64,000 nucleotides of DNA from Paenibacillus crassostreae (GCF_001857945.1 NZ_CP017770.1:806001-870000); one strand, 5' to 3'. Shown: positions 33,931 to 42,963, counted from the first letter of the stretch. Notes: generated by a model from the sequence alone, not told the origin. A program made the numbers and translations.

Positions 33931-33969
33931 ATTTTTGTGTAACAAAAATACTTCGGAAGCATTATGCGG
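33931..33969 (-). repeat. Leader hairpin and ATGCTTYCG unit before spoIIIAA
   Basis: ATTTTTGT (33931-33938), loop GTA, ACAAAAAT (33942-33949) make an 8-bp hairpin just upstream of the ribosome site; on the coding strand it is preceded by ATGCTTCCGAAGTA (ending at 33948), the same core as the accC and efp leader units. Confidence 0.5.
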
Positions 33970-34002
33970 TCAATAGAGTCCGCTCGATGTTTTCTTACCT
34001 CA

Positions 34003-34030
34003 TATGTATGCTTGTACTCCACTTTTATGA
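34003..34030 (-). promoter_or_regulatory. Sigma-E-like promoter of the spoIIIA operon
   Basis: On the minus strand TCATAAA (34030-34024), 13 bases, then CATACATA (34010-34003) resembles the sigma-E consensus, the -10 with one deviation. B. subtilis spoIIIA is transcribed by sigma-E. The expected start is about 80 bases before spoIIIAA. The -35 match is only moderate. Confidence 0.55.
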
Positions 34031-34042
34031 CCACGGAGTCTA

Positions 34043-34306
34043 TCATTTTTTTAGAATACCAATTAAGAGACAAGCAACTCCCAACAGAATCCAAGTCATT
34101 TTCGCCCAAGATAACTTATCCGCCATCCCTATCAATCCAATGCTCGTTGTAAGGATCAAAACGGTCGGTCCAACTAAGGCTAATGTAGTATTAATAGTAA
34201 GCGCCTTATCTACTTGTCCAACCTTTAACATGAATAGTGCAGCTGCGATTTCAATGCTTCCGGAGATGACACGTAAGCTTGCCATGCTGGCTACGAATTT
34301 ATCCAA
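34043..34306 (-). CDS. yqhV: YqhV family membrane protein (DUF2619)
   Basis: About 87 residues with three predicted helices (ISGSIEIAAALFMLKVG, TLALVGPTVLILTTSIGL, WILLGVACLLIGILKK). The conserved MASLRVISGSIEI at the start of helix 1 identifies DUF2619. The gene stands directly upstream of spoIIIAA in B. subtilis also. I favour TTG at 34306, 9 bases after GGAGG; another TTG at 34315 abuts the site. Function unknown. Confidence 0.8.
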   Translation of the reverse strand: MDKFVASMASLRVISGSIEIAAALFMLKVGQVDKALTINTTLALVGPTVLILTTSIGLIGMADKLSWAKMTWILLGVACLLIGILKK

Positions 34307-34411
34307 GATTAACAACCTCCTTTCATTTCACACCCCTAACCTAAGGTATGCACAAATCTCTCTTTTTAGGTGTAGAGTTTAGAAGAATCTTTCAAAAACA
34401 ATAAAAAAGAA

Positions 34412-34435
34412 CCTAACGATAGATTAATCGTTAGG
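34412..34435 (-). terminator. Terminator of the aspartate kinase gene
   Basis: CCTAACGAT (34412-34420), loop AGATTA, ATCGTTAGG (34427-34435); on the minus strand followed by TTCTTTTTTATTG. A textbook intrinsic terminator, 40 bases after the stop. Confidence 0.9.
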
Positions 34436-34475
34436 CTCTAAATATATTATTTCACAAATGATAACTTCATTTAGA

Positions 34476-35729
34476 TTATCGGCGATCTTGCGGGCCACCA
34501 ACAAACACTTGATCTTCTGCATCAAGATTATAAGCTGTATGAAGTGCTTTAATGACTTCATTTAATTTATCACCATTGATGACACATGAAGTTTTGATCT
34601 CGGATGTACTAACCATTTTGATGCTTACACCTTGTTTAGATATCACATCGAACATCTGAGCTGCAACTCCAGGATGACTAATCATTCCTGCACCTACAAT
34701 AGATATCTTCACTAGTCCATCTTCCGAAGTCACTTCACGATACGGAAGATGACCTTTAAGATTGTTAATTACCGCTACTGCATTATCACATTCAGCTAGT
34801 GATACCGTAAATGAGAAGTCTGCTTCACCATTCTGCACGCCGCTCTGCACGATGATATCAACATTTATTTCTGCTCTAGCCAATTCACCAAATACTTCTG
34901 CAAGCACTCCTGGGGTATCCGATACACCCAGAATACTAATACGAGCAACATTCTTATCATAAGCTATGCCACTAACTACGACACCTTGTTCCATGGTTGC
35001 TTCCTCCTTAACAACAGTACCTTCATTATTATTGAAACTTGATCTAACAACAAGGCGAACCTTATTATGTTTCGCATACTCTACGGCACGGGGGTGAAGG
35101 ACAGCTGCTCCCAGACTCGCAAGCTCAAGCATTTCATCATAAGATATTTCCTTAAGCTTAGTTGCACACTTTACAATACGTGGGTCAGTAGAATAAATAC
35201 CATCTACATCTGTATATATTTCACATACATCCGCACTAATCGCAGCTGCTAAAGCCACTGCTGTTGTATCAGAACCTCCACGGCCGAATGTCGTAATCTC
35301 TCCATCTTCCGTCATTCCTTGGAATCCGGCAACTACAACAATTTTCCCTGCTCGTAGCGCTTCCTGAACACGACCAGGCAGAATATCTATTATTCTTGCT
35401 TTTCCATGGACGGACTCCGTACGGAAACCAGCTTGCCATCCAGTAAATGAAGCAGCCTCACGGCCAAGTTGATGAATAGCCATCGATAACAGGGCCATAG
35501 ATATCTGTTCACCTGTTGTCATTAACATATCCATTTCTCTTGCTGGTGGATCTGGATTCAATAACTTAGCTTGATCTATTAAATCATCCGTGGTATCTCC
35601 CATAGCTGAGACTACAACCACACATTGATGACCTTCATCTTGTTTCTCAACAATACGCTTAGCAACACGTTGCATACGTTCCGTATTACCAACAGAACTA
35701 CCACCAAATTTCATTACATACAGTGACAA
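34476..35729 (-). CDS. Aspartate kinase
   Basis: Phosphorylates aspartate, first step toward lysine, threonine, methionine and diaminopimelate. The kinase domain opens with VMKFGGSSVGNTERM (about 5-19) and has TTGEQIS and TFGRGGSDTTAVALAAA; two C-terminal ACT domains (about 265-405; ILGVSDTPGVLAEVFGEL, ISIVGAGMISHPGVAAQMF) are the regulatory site. About 417 residues from TTG at 35729 (GGGGAG 10 bases upstream); GTG at 35747 is possible. It sits between yqhV and efp, a place where B. subtilis has no kinase gene, and I see no lysine riboswitch in the 175-base gap before it. Feedback effector not deducible. Confidence 0.9.
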   Translation of the reverse strand: MSLYVMKFGGSSVGNTERMQRVAKRIVEKQDEGHQCVVVVSAMGDTTDDLIDQAKLLNPDPPAREMDMLMTTGEQISMALLSMAIHQLGREAASFTGWQAGFRTESVHGKARIIDILPGRVQEALRAGKIVVVAGFQGMTEDGEITTFGRGGSDTTAVALAAAISADVCEIYTDVDGIYSTDPRIVKCATKLKEISYDEMLELASLGAAVLHPRAVEYAKHNKVRLVVRSSFNNNEGTVVKEEATMEQGVVVSGIAYDKNVARISILGVSDTPGVLAEVFGELARAEINVDIIVQSGVQNGEADFSFTVSLAECDNAVAVINNLKGHLPYREVTSEDGLVKISIVGAGMISHPGVAAQMFDVISKQGVSIKMVSTSEIKTSCVINGDKLNEVIKALHTAYNLDAEDQVFVGGPQDRR

Positions 35730-35840
35730 CTTTGATTCACTCCCCACTCAATATCACATGAACACTCTGTTATGCTTTAAAACAGTATAATACTAAAGCA
35801 ACAGATTTCTCAATGTTTTCTTGTATTCATTGAATAAAAA

Positions 35841-35867
35841 CCCTCCCTCGCCATAAGCGCAGGAGGG
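35841..35867 (-). terminator. Terminator after efp
   Basis: CCCTCC (35841-35846) and GGAGGG (35862-35867) close a GC-rich stem with further inner pairs; on the minus strand it runs into TTTTTATTC. It separates efp from the aspartate kinase gene. Confidence 0.8.
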
Positions 35868-35904
35868 CAAAATAAGAATCTATCCAACTTCTTGCATTTG
35901 TTGA

Positions 35905-36462
35905 TTAGGCGCGCGAAATATATTTACCGTCGCGTGTATCAATCAATAAAACATCTTCTTCATTAATGAATAGAGGAACCTGTACAACAAGACCTGTTTC
36001 TACTGTAGCATTCTTAGTAGCCCCTTGAGCTGTGTTACCTTTAACACCAGGTTCTGTTTCAGTTACTTTAAGTTCAACACTATGCGGTAAGTTAATACCT
36101 AGAATTTCACCTTGGTAACTAACAATATTGACATTCATGTTTTCTCTGATGAAGTTCAATTCCCATTTAAGTTGATCACTAGTTAAAGTGAATTGGTCAT
36201 ATGTTTCATTATCCATGAAAGCATGCTCTTGTCCACTAGCATACAAATACTGAACCGGACGGTTCTCAATAATAGCACGTCCAATTGTTTCACCTGCACG
36301 GAATGTACGTTCAACCGTGTTACCATTACGTAAGTTCTTCAATTTAGAACGAACAAATGCTGCACCTTTACCTGGTTTTACGTGTTGGAAATCGATAACG
36401 CTGAATATATCACCCTCAACTTCCACCGTTAATCCTGTTTTAAAATCGTTTACTGATATCAT
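35905..36462 (-). CDS. efp: Elongation factor P
   Basis: A 185-residue, three-domain translation factor that relieves ribosome stalling at polyproline. Domain I has [19 protein letters not shown]; the lysine in PGKGAAF is at position 32, the residue modified with 5-aminopentanol in B. subtilis. The C-terminal domain ends [20 protein letters not shown] then [12 protein letters not shown] at 36462 follows TTGGAGG. It comes after a Xaa-Pro peptidase gene, as in many Firmicutes. Its leader carries a 27-bp duplicated sequence. Confidence 0.96.
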   Translation of the reverse strand: MISVNDFKTGLTVEVEGDIFSVIDFQHVKPGKGAAFVRSKLKNLRNGNTVERTFRAGETIGRAIIENRPVQYLYASGQEHAFMDNETYDQFTLTSDQLKWELNFIRENMNVNIVSYQGEILGINLPHSVELKVTETEPGVKGNTAQGATKNATVETGLVVQVPLFINEEDVLLIDTRDGKYISRA

Positions 36463-36478
36463 AAATGATAACCTCCAA

Positions 36479-36576
36479 AAGTTTTTTTATATAGCGGTAC
36501 TTCTTTGATTATACGACGATAAAAAAACTAGCATCGAAAGCATACGCTTAAGTTTTTTTATATAGCGGTACTTCTT
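36479..36576 (-). repeat. 27-bp direct repeat in the efp leader
   Basis: The 27 bases at 36479-36505 recur without change at 36550-36576 (period 71). On the coding strand each reads AAGAAGTACCGC then TATATAAAAAAACTT; the second copy ends directly at the efp ribosome site. Between them lies ATGCTTTCGATGCTAG then TTTTTTATCG, the efp member of the leader-hairpin family. No gene fits here. Confidence 0.85.
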
Positions 36577-36594
36577 CAAAATTAGATAAAACTA

Positions 36595-37674
36595 TTAACT
36601 ATTTAGTACAGTGTAATCCTTACTACTATGCGTTAGAATTTCAATACCTGTCTCCGTAATAAGGATATCATCCTCTATACGAACACCACCAATTCCCGGT
36701 AAATAGATACCTGGTTCAACCGTAACTACCATACCAGGTTGTAAGATGTCATCACTCAACTTAGAAAGCCGTGGAGACTCATGGACTTCCATACCTAAGC
36801 CATGTCCCGTGCTATGTCCGAATTGATCTCCATATCCATATTTGGTAATGATATCACGAGCAAGTGCATCCGCTTCACGCCCAGTCATCCCCGATTTAAT
36901 ATTGGTGAGTGTATGAAGTTGTGCTTCAAGCACAATGTCATAGATCTCTTTCAATACAGGTTTCGGATTTCCTAAGGCAATTGTACGTGTTACGTCCGAA
37001 CAATATCCATCGAGTAATGCACCGAAATCGAAGGTTATCAATTCATTCCCTTGAATAACACGTTCACTTGCTACACCATGTGGCATTGAAGAACGTTCAC
37101 CAGAAGCAACAATGGTATCAAAAGAAGATGATGTTGCACCATGACTACGCATATAAAATTCCATGGCTAGATCAACTTCACGCTCTGTCATACCCGGTTT
37201 CACAACACCCAAAATATAACTGAATGTGTCATCAGCGAGATCTGCTGCACGTTGCATGATCTTCATTTCTTCCTCGTCTTTGAACATCCGGAGTTGTTCA
37301 ACTAAACCCTTAACAGGAACCAAATTAATCTCAGGCTGTAACTGCTCCTTATAGGTACTATAGGCGCTATAAGACACATCGTCTTGTTCAAAACCAAGTT
37401 GATCTATTTTACTGCTAATTAATAACTCTTTCACATTATCTATGACGCGAATACCGTGTTCGACAACTGTGAAGCCTTTTGCTTGTTGTTGAGCTTGAGT
37501 CATATAACGGAAATCTGTTAGTAAGTATGCATTAGATAACGTAACCAGAACATATCCTGATGAACCAGTAAATCCTGTTAAATAACGACGATTAATGGAA
37601 CTTGTTATAAATACAGCCTCTAGGTTCATCTTTTGCATAACTTCTCTCAACTTAAGTACTCTTAAATTTCCCAT
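36595..37674 (-). CDS. papA: Xaa-Pro aminopeptidase (M24), YqhT/PapA type
   Basis: A 359-residue pita-bread metallopeptidase releasing residues before proline; two metal ions. The creatinase-like N-domain (1-125) is followed by metal ligands: FDFGALLDGYCSDVTRTIALG (two Asp), GHSTGHGLGMEVHESPRLS (His), TVEPGIYLPG (Glu) and GVRIEDDILI (Glu). ATG at 37674 has AAAGGGAG. It lies between aroQ and efp, as yqhT in B. subtilis. The pairing with EF-P suggests shared handling of proline-rich sequence, an inference. Confidence 0.9.
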   Translation of the reverse strand: MGNLRVLKLREVMQKMNLEAVFITSSINRRYLTGFTGSSGYVLVTLSNAYLLTDFRYMTQAQQQAKGFTVVEHGIRVIDNVKELLISSKIDQLGFEQDDVSYSAYSTYKEQLQPEINLVPVKGLVEQLRMFKDEEEMKIMQRAADLADDTFSYILGVVKPGMTEREVDLAMEFYMRSHGATSSSFDTIVASGERSSMPHGVASERVIQGNELITFDFGALLDGYCSDVTRTIALGNPKPVLKEIYDIVLEAQLHTLTNIKSGMTGREADALARDIITKYGYGDQFGHSTGHGLGMEVHESPRLSKLSDDILQPGMVVTVEPGIYLPGIGGVRIEDDILITETGIEILTHSSKDYTVLNS

Positions 37675-37716
37675 GATGCGATCTCCCTTTCTAACACTAC
37701 TAAGGAGAGCAACATA

Positions 37717-38163
37717 CTACTGTCCCTGATCTTCCAAATGCCGTAACAGTGCAATCAATCCAAGTTCATAGCTTGTTGCACCGAATCCAGCAATCTGCCC
37801 AATGGCAACTGGGGCAATCACAGACGTATGTCGAAAAGGCTCTCTTGAGTGAATATTGGATAAGTGTACCTCTACTGTTGGAATGCGTACAGAACTAATT
37901 GCATCGCGTATTGCATAACTATAATGAGTCAATGCTCCAGGATTAAGAATAATTCCATCTGCCGTTCCCATAGCTTCATGAATCCAATCGATCATGACGC
38001 CTTCATGATTTGATTGATAGAAAGCAACATTCACATCTAGAACACTTGCTTGTTTCCGAATGTTATCTTCAATTGTATGTAAGTTTTGTGACCCGTAAAT
38101 TCCAGGCTCTCTCACTCCCAAAAGATTGAGGTTCGGTCCATTAATCACCCATATCGTTGTCAA
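37717..38163 (-). CDS. aroQ: 3-Dehydroquinate dehydratase, type II
   Basis: Third step of the shikimate pathway: 3-dehydroquinate to 3-dehydroshikimate. A 148-residue dodecameric enzyme. Motifs: [18 protein letters not shown] (with catalytic Arg and Tyr), [46 protein letters not shown] (catalytic His). TTG start at 38163, 9 bases after AAGGGTGGG. Followed by papA with a 42-base gap. Other aro genes are not in this window. Confidence 0.95.
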   Translation of the reverse strand: MTTIWVINGPNLNLLGVREPGIYGSQNLHTIEDNIRKQASVLDVNVAFYQSNHEGVMIDWIHEAMGTADGIILNPGALTHYSYAIRDAISSVRIPTVEVHLSNIHSREPFRHTSVIAPVAIGQIAGFGATSYELGLIALLRHLEDQGQ

Positions 38164-38244
38164 AATGATATTCCCACCCTTATTATCAAATAACCATCTG
38201 CTATTTTACCATAAGAAATATGCTCTTGAGAAGTTATTTCGACA

Positions 38245-38739
38245 TCAACTCTCCACTTCGTTAGGTTCTCTCATTCTTTCATCTGTAAATTCCATGGCAA
38301 TCGTATAGCCTATAAACAATCCCCACAAAAGATATAAGCAAAATTCGCTGATAATTGTCGTAGCAGTCAGAGCTGATAGTGGCTTGACCATATTGAACAA
38401 CGGACCAAACAACATAAAGACAAGTAGCCACCATATGATTCCATAAATCACTCCTGGCCAGGGTCCATTCATCTTTCGAAACAATGATACATAAAGCATA
38501 GAAACCAAAATTGAAAATACAATAAAAGCTAATAAACCTATAAGATGTCCCGCACCACTATTTAAAAACTCATGTTTAAAAAAAGGTTCTACTAAATATG
38601 CTGGAATAATCTTCGTAAATTTCAAAACATAAAAAAACCAATGTATCGTCCCCCAAAATAAACCTGCAAAGAAACCCAACTCTATTGCAAAAGGAATCAC
38701 GCTGGTATATGTATTATTCTTCTCTTGATGTTGATTCAT
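38245..38739 (-). CDS. yqhR: YqhR-family membrane protein
   Basis: About 164 residues with four membrane helices (ELGFFAGLFWGTIHWFFYVL; HLIGLLAFIVFSILVSMLYVS; GVIYGIIWWLLVFMLFGPLF; IISEFCLYLLWGLFIGYTI). Both sequence type and position before aroQ match B. subtilis YqhR, whose role is unknown. ATG at 38739 is 8 bases after GGAGG and preferred to TTG at 38745. It diverges from yqhQ. Confidence 0.8.
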   Translation of the reverse strand: MNQHQEKNNTYTSVIPFAIELGFFAGLFWGTIHWFFYVLKFTKIIPAYLVEPFFKHEFLNSGAGHLIGLLAFIVFSILVSMLYVSLFRKMNGPWPGVIYGIIWWLLVFMLFGPLFNMVKPLSALTATTIISEFCLYLLWGLFIGYTIAMEFTDERMREPNEVES

Positions 38740-38911
38740 GACCAAGTCCTCCTCACGATATGACTAATACTCCATTTTACTCAATGCATAGTATGTACAT
38801 ATCATGTGTGAGTAAACCACAATATCCTTATGAATTATTGTTGGTAAGCAATGAAACTAGATATTGGTGCTAAAATTCTATACAATAGAATTAAAATAAA
38901 CCAACTTAGGG

Positions 38912-39916
38912 ATGGTGAAATGGTTGCCTCAAGATTCTAGTACTGTCAGTTATGGTGGCCAAGCTGTCATAGAAGGCGTAATGTTTGGCGGAAAAAATAT
39001 CAATGTCACCGCAGTAAGACGGAAAAGCAATGAAATTACTTTTTTAGAAGTTCCTCGTGAGGATAAATCCTGGGTGAAGAAACTGCGTAAAATCCCTCTT
39101 ATTCGTGGTGTTGTCAGTATTATAGATTCTAGTGCTAAGGGATCCAAACACTTGAATTACTCAGCAGATGCCTATGCAGATGATGAGATTGACCCAGAAG
39201 AACGTACCAAGCAGAAAGAAAAAGAAGAATCCGGATTAAGTTTATCGATGATGATTGGTGTTGCTGCAGTTGGTGTGCTCTCTTTTATCGTTAGTAAGCT
39301 AATCTTTACACTTGTACCGGTGTTTCTTGAAGACTTCATATTCGGTGGGTTGTTTGATAACTATATTCTGCATAACTTAGTAGAAGGTGTTATCAAACTT
39401 ACACTGTTACTTGTATATCTTTGGGCGATTACCTTAACTCCCGTTGTAAAGCGACTATTCCAATATCATGGTGCAGAACATAAAGTTATATCTACCTATG
39501 AAGCAGGAGATGAATTGACAGTCGCTAATGTACAGAAGCATAGCCGTCTACATTATCGTTGTGGTAGTAGCTTTATGATGCTTACCATCGTGTTGGGCGT
39601 TCTTATCTATTCACTCGTACCATGGGATAATATGTTGGATCGTGTTATGCAACGTATTATTTTATTACCTGTCGTGATTGCCGTTTCCTTTGAATTCTTG
39701 AAGCTCACGAATGCCTTAAGAGAAACTCCCGTTTTACGGTATCTCGGCTACCCTGGACTATGGTTACAACTACTCACTACTAAGGAACCTTTAGATGAAC
39801 AAGTAGAAGTTTCTATTGCTTCTTTTAACCGCATGAGAGAACTCGATGTTGAACTTGAGAAGTCTAAAGTGAATTCCTCGATCAGAAACGGAGTCATAGA
39901 TGCTGTGAAAGGATGA
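38912..39916 (+). CDS. yqhQ: DUF1385 membrane protein (YqhQ)
   Basis: A 334-residue protein. The N-terminal signature YGGQAVIEGVMFGGKN and the HGAEHKVISTYEAGDELTV plus HYRCGSSFMM segments define DUF1385. About four membrane helices lie at 108-135, 150-180 and 215-255. The conserved E, H and C residues could bind metal, but no activity is known. ATG at 38912; the ribosome site (TTAGGG) is close and the start uncertain by a few codons. It is followed after 7 bases by the yqhP-like gene. Paralogous families are often called metal-dependent enzymes without proof. Confidence 0.85.
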   Translation: MVKWLPQDSSTVSYGGQAVIEGVMFGGKNINVTAVRRKSNEITFLEVPREDKSWVKKLRKIPLIRGVVSIIDSSAKGSKHLNYSADAYADDEIDPEERTKQKEKEESGLSLSMMIGVAAVGVLSFIVSKLIFTLVPVFLEDFIFGGLFDNYILHNLVEGVIKLTLLLVYLWAITLTPVVKRLFQYHGAEHKVISTYEAGDELTVANVQKHSRLHYRCGSSFMMLTIVLGVLIYSLVPWDNMLDRVMQRIILLPVVIAVSFEFLKLTNALRETPVLRYLGYPGLWLQLLTTKEPLDEQVEVSIASFNRMRELDVELEKSKVNSSIRNGVIDAVKG

Positions 39917-39923
39917 GGATGCG

Positions 39924-40256
39924 ATGAAGATTCAATCTTTTGTCACGTGGACAGTAATCGTATTAGCAGCCTTAGGATTGTTAAGCGATATCGTATTAGA
40001 GGGTTTCATATTATTAAAGGGTCTGCTCATCCCTGTCGTCGTGTTCATTGTCATATTTCTACTATTTAGATTTTATCAACCTAAACGTTCCAAGGCTTAT
40101 CCCAAGGTGAAACCATCTCTCAAAACGATGGAAAAAGTTTCTGGAATCAAGAAAAACTCATCGGGTATATCATCAAAAAAACATAAAAATTATCCTTTTC
40201 AAGTCATTGAAGGACAAAAAGGAAAGCAGGATGACGATACACCTAAATATCATTAA
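39924..40256 (+). CDS. Small membrane protein, YqhP/SA1362-like
   Basis: A 110-residue protein with two N-terminal helices (FVTWTVIVLAALGLLSDIVL and LLIPVVVFIVIFLLFRFY) and a very basic tail of about 55 residues (KKNSSGISSKKHKNY). Position after yqhQ and layout fit the YqhP/SA1362 family; I am less sure of the family than of the gene. ATG at 39924 follows AGGATGAGG. Ends at the strong terminator at 40278-40330. Confidence 0.65.
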   Translation: MKIQSFVTWTVIVLAALGLLSDIVLEGFILLKGLLIPVVVFIVIFLLFRFYQPKRSKAYPKVKPSLKTMEKVSGIKKNSSGISSKKHKNYPFQVIEGQKGKQDDDTPKYH

Positions 40257-40277
40257 ACTTTTCTATACCAGTAAAAT

Positions 40278-40330
40278 AAAAAGCAGGCAATCGCTAAATC
40301 TTAAGGGATTTCAGCGATTGCCTGCTTTTT
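40278..40330. terminator. Bidirectional terminator between yqhP-like and patatin genes
   Basis: An 18-bp perfect stem runs from AAAAAGCAGGC (40278-40288 onward, through ATCGCT) to AGCGATTG followed by CCTGCTTTTT (40313-40330), loop 17 bases, with T/A runs on both sides. The convergent genes end on each side of it. Confidence 0.9.
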
Positions 40331-40349
40331 CACTTACAACACCTTACCA

Positions 40350-41270
40350 TCAACCCTTCCAATGGCCAAAAAACTTATTTCCTGCCTCATATCCTGATGC
40401 GAACAATGACATACTTTCTTCCTTCGTTATATGAAAATTTGTAGTAGTGACGCCTAGAGTAGGAATCTTAATCGTCCGAAAACTTTTATCTTGCTCGATA
40501 TATCGTTCATCATGGGCTGATAACATCGTCTCAACCATCGCTTGAAGCATACTGAATGGGCCTCGAATTCGGCGAGGTACACCTTCATTCTTACCTACCA
40601 TCTGGAATCCAATCGTGGGGATCGATAACCCTGTAGTTGTAGATTTATCATTATCAAATAACCATAATGGGAAATTACTAAGTAATCCTCCGTCAACAAT
40701 ATAGATAAATTGCTCTGAAAAAGATTTCCCACGAGCAGCTGTCCCACGTAATCTGAGCATCACAGGATCGAAGAAATAAGGAATACTAGTACTCATTCTT
40801 ATCGCCTTAGCTATTTCGAACGTATCTGGGTTAATCCCATATTCCCGTAATCCATCAGGTATAATCAATATTCGTCCATTCGTGATATCCGATGCAATAA
40901 TTTGTAACTTCCCGGAAGGAAGATCGGAGAATTTAGAAATATTTTTTTTCATTAAAATACGTCGAATCCATTGTTCAAGTGCCTCACCTGAATATAGTCC
41001 TTTTTTCAACATTACTCGTAAAGGAGGACCGATATATTTAGTATTAAACACAGGTGACCTAGTTAGAAAAGATGAAAATGGCATCTGCTGAATGATCTCT
41101 TTCATTTCCTTTGATGTATATCCAGCAGCCAATAGCGAGGCTACTATAGCGCCTGAAGAAGTCCCAGCAAGCTTTTGAAAGACTACATCTGCTTGTTCAG
41201 CTGATTGGACAGCACCCGCAAGAGAGATTCCTCTTACACCGCCTCCTTCAAAAACCGCATTAATTAACAT
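40350..41270 (-). CDS. Patatin-like phospholipase (YqhO)
   Basis: A 306-residue protein with the patatin Ser-Asp dyad: oxyanion hole FEGGGVRGISLAGA (residues about 7-20), nucleophile elbow GTSSGA (about 37-42), and VDGG (Asp near 197). Acts as a phospholipase or acyl hydrolase; substrate not known. No signal peptide, so cytoplasmic. I chose ATG at 41270, 7 bases after GGAGG; the ATG at 41276 abuts the ribosome site. Same neighbourhood (yqhP-yqhO-mntR) as in B. subtilis, except that a glycoside hydrolase is inserted before mntR. Confidence 0.88.
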   Translation of the reverse strand: MLINAVFEGGGVRGISLAGAVQSAEQADVVFQKLAGTSSGAIVASLLAAGYTSKEMKEIIQQMPFSSFLTRSPVFNTKYIGPPLRVMLKKGLYSGEALEQWIRRILMKKNISKFSDLPSGKLQIIASDITNGRILIIPDGLREYGINPDTFEIAKAIRMSTSIPYFFDPVMLRLRGTAARGKSFSEQFIYIVDGGLLSNFPLWLFDNDKSTTTGLSIPTIGFQMVGKNEGVPRRIRGPFSMLQAMVETMLSAHDERYIEQDKSFRTIKIPTLGVTTTNFHITKEESMSLFASGYEAGNKFFGHWKG

Positions 41271-41340
41271 AAACATTCCTCCGTTCTCTCATATATTGTT
41301 ACTTATGAGTACGGGGGAATGTTCATGACTACAATCATGA

Positions 41341-42921
41341 TTATTGATGATAATATGTCGTCAGTGCAGGAAGCAACTCCAGCGGATTATTCAGAAGATG
41401 TCTGGCACTAAAGAAAATACTTCCCTTCACTTCCGGCTGCTTCGCATTATATTTTAATTGATTAATAATTTCTTGAGCATTCTGCCAGCCTATTTCAGTC
41501 GTTCCTAATTTATATGGTGCATGACCAATATATAGTTCCACATCTGTTCCCTCTACTTCGTTAACCCACCAATTCACTAATGTATCATACCTTACATTGG
41601 CATTGGATAGACTCCAATAAAGTTGTGGTACCACATAATCAACCCAGCTATTCTGTATCCAAGTTCGTACATCAGCATAATAATTATCATAAGAAGTAAT
41701 GCTTGCTTTAGTATCTGAACCCGTACGGTCAGTAGCATCATTCCGCCATACTCCAAATGGACTAACGCCAAAAGAAAGTTGTGGTTTAACAGAATGAATA
41801 GATTGATTTAATTGCTGAATAAATTGATTAATGTTATCACGACGCCAATTAGCTTTTGTAGCTATATGATTTGAATTATATGTTACGTAAGTGCTGTCAT
41901 CGTCAATGGTACCACCTGTTGGATAGAAATAATCATCAAGATGAACACCATCAATATTATATTTGTTTACGACTTCCATAATAACTTCAATCACATGCGC
42001 ACGTGCCTCGGGAATACCAGGGTTAATAATGAGCTGACTTTTGGTATTCAATACCCACTCAGGATGTTCTATCGCGATATGATTACTTGCTAAAGTTGAC
42101 GTATTTAAATCCGTATTGGCACGAAATGGATTAAACCAGGCATGGAACTCCATATCCCTTGCATGAGTCTCATCAATCATAAATTGAAGAGGGTCATACC
42201 CTGGATCCATCCCCTGAGTTCCAGTTAAAGTCTTAGACCACGGTACCAACATCGACGAATAGAGTGCATCTCCTGCAGGGCGAATCTGTACGAAAATAGA
42301 ATTCAATCCAATAGCTTGTAGGTTGTCGATCAGTTTGATATACTCTTCTTTTTGTTTCTCTATATCTCCATATGAAGTCGATGATGGCCAATCTAAATTA
42401 TATACAGTAGATACCCATGATCCACGAAGTGATCCATTATTTCCATTACCACCATCACTTCCAAGATCCGGCCTCACAACATCTCTAATTAATGTAATGC
42501 TTTGATCAGCCTGATTCCAGTTCACTTGTAATCCAAGCGCTTCTCCAACGAAACGAAGTGGTACCATGATACGCCCATTTCTACTTTGTACAGAAGCATC
42601 CAACGATACAGTCGCACCGTTTACTAATCCTGTCGTTTTACCATTCGTAAGTTGAATGAAGTTGGAAGTATTCTCGATGATTGCCGTTTTTGTACTTTGT
42701 TTCCAAGTAACCACAGCACCTAATCCTTCACTAATCACTCGAAGAGGAACCATTGTGATGTTCAACTTAGGGATAACATAAGGTGCTGTGTCACTCGTAA
42801 GTTGAACTCCATCTAATATAATACGGATATTCTTGCTGCTCTGTGCTTCAGCTGAAGGAATTAACCCTGGAAACAATAGGATCATGATGACAACCCACAA
42901 CAATCGTTTACTTAATTTCAT
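41341..42921 (-). CDS. Secreted GHL10-type glycoside hydrolase with stalk domains
   Basis: About 526 residues. Signal peptide MKLSKRLLWVVIMILLF to AEAQ; two consecutive copper-amine-oxidase-N repeats (about 28-135; IILDGVQLTSDTAPYVIPKL, VPLRVISEGLGAVVTW, VPLRFVGEALGLQVNW); then a GHL10/DUF187 domain (about 165-520) with RGSWVSTVYNLDWPS, FHAWFNPFRAN, NIDGVHLDDYFYP and SFGVSPFGVWR. YngK-like proteins of this class are thought to act on cell-wall or polysaccharide material; DDYFYP holds likely acidic catalytic residues. ATG at 42921 follows GGAGG. Inserted between patatin and mntR relative to Bacillus. Confidence 0.88.
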   Translation of the reverse strand: MKLSKRLLWVVIMILLFPGLIPSAEAQSSKNIRIILDGVQLTSDTAPYVIPKLNITMVPLRVISEGLGAVVTWKQSTKTAIIENTSNFIQLTNGKTTGLVNGATVSLDASVQSRNGRIMVPLRFVGEALGLQVNWNQADQSITLIRDVVRPDLGSDGGNGNNGSLRGSWVSTVYNLDWPSSTSYGDIEKQKEEYIKLIDNLQAIGLNSIFVQIRPAGDALYSSMLVPWSKTLTGTQGMDPGYDPLQFMIDETHARDMEFHAWFNPFRANTDLNTSTLASNHIAIEHPEWVLNTKSQLIINPGIPEARAHVIEVIMEVVNKYNIDGVHLDDYFYPTGGTIDDDSTYVTYNSNHIATKANWRRDNINQFIQQLNQSIHSVKPQLSFGVSPFGVWRNDATDRTGSDTKASITSYDNYYADVRTWIQNSWVDYVVPQLYWSLSNANVRYDTLVNWWVNEVEGTDVELYIGHAPYKLGTTEIGWQNAQEIINQLKYNAKQPEVKGSIFFSARHLLNNPLELLPALTTYYHQ

Positions 42922-42963
42922 TTCTAATAACCTCCACAATAAATGAATGATATGATAGTCCCT

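Noticed and set aside
33915..34109. 65-residue N-terminal extension of SpoIIIAA
   Set aside because: The bases hold the ribosome site, a hairpin and a sigma-E-like promoter; the extension is rich in Cys, Lys and Tyr and not part of the family.
35730..35904. Lysine riboswitch before aspartate kinase
   Set aside because: Only 175 bases are available and they hold the efp terminator; no L-box-like conserved stretches were seen.
38950..39147. 65-codon minus-strand frame inside yqhQ
   Set aside because: Shadow of the yqhQ coding sequence; no ribosome site and codon use unlike genes.
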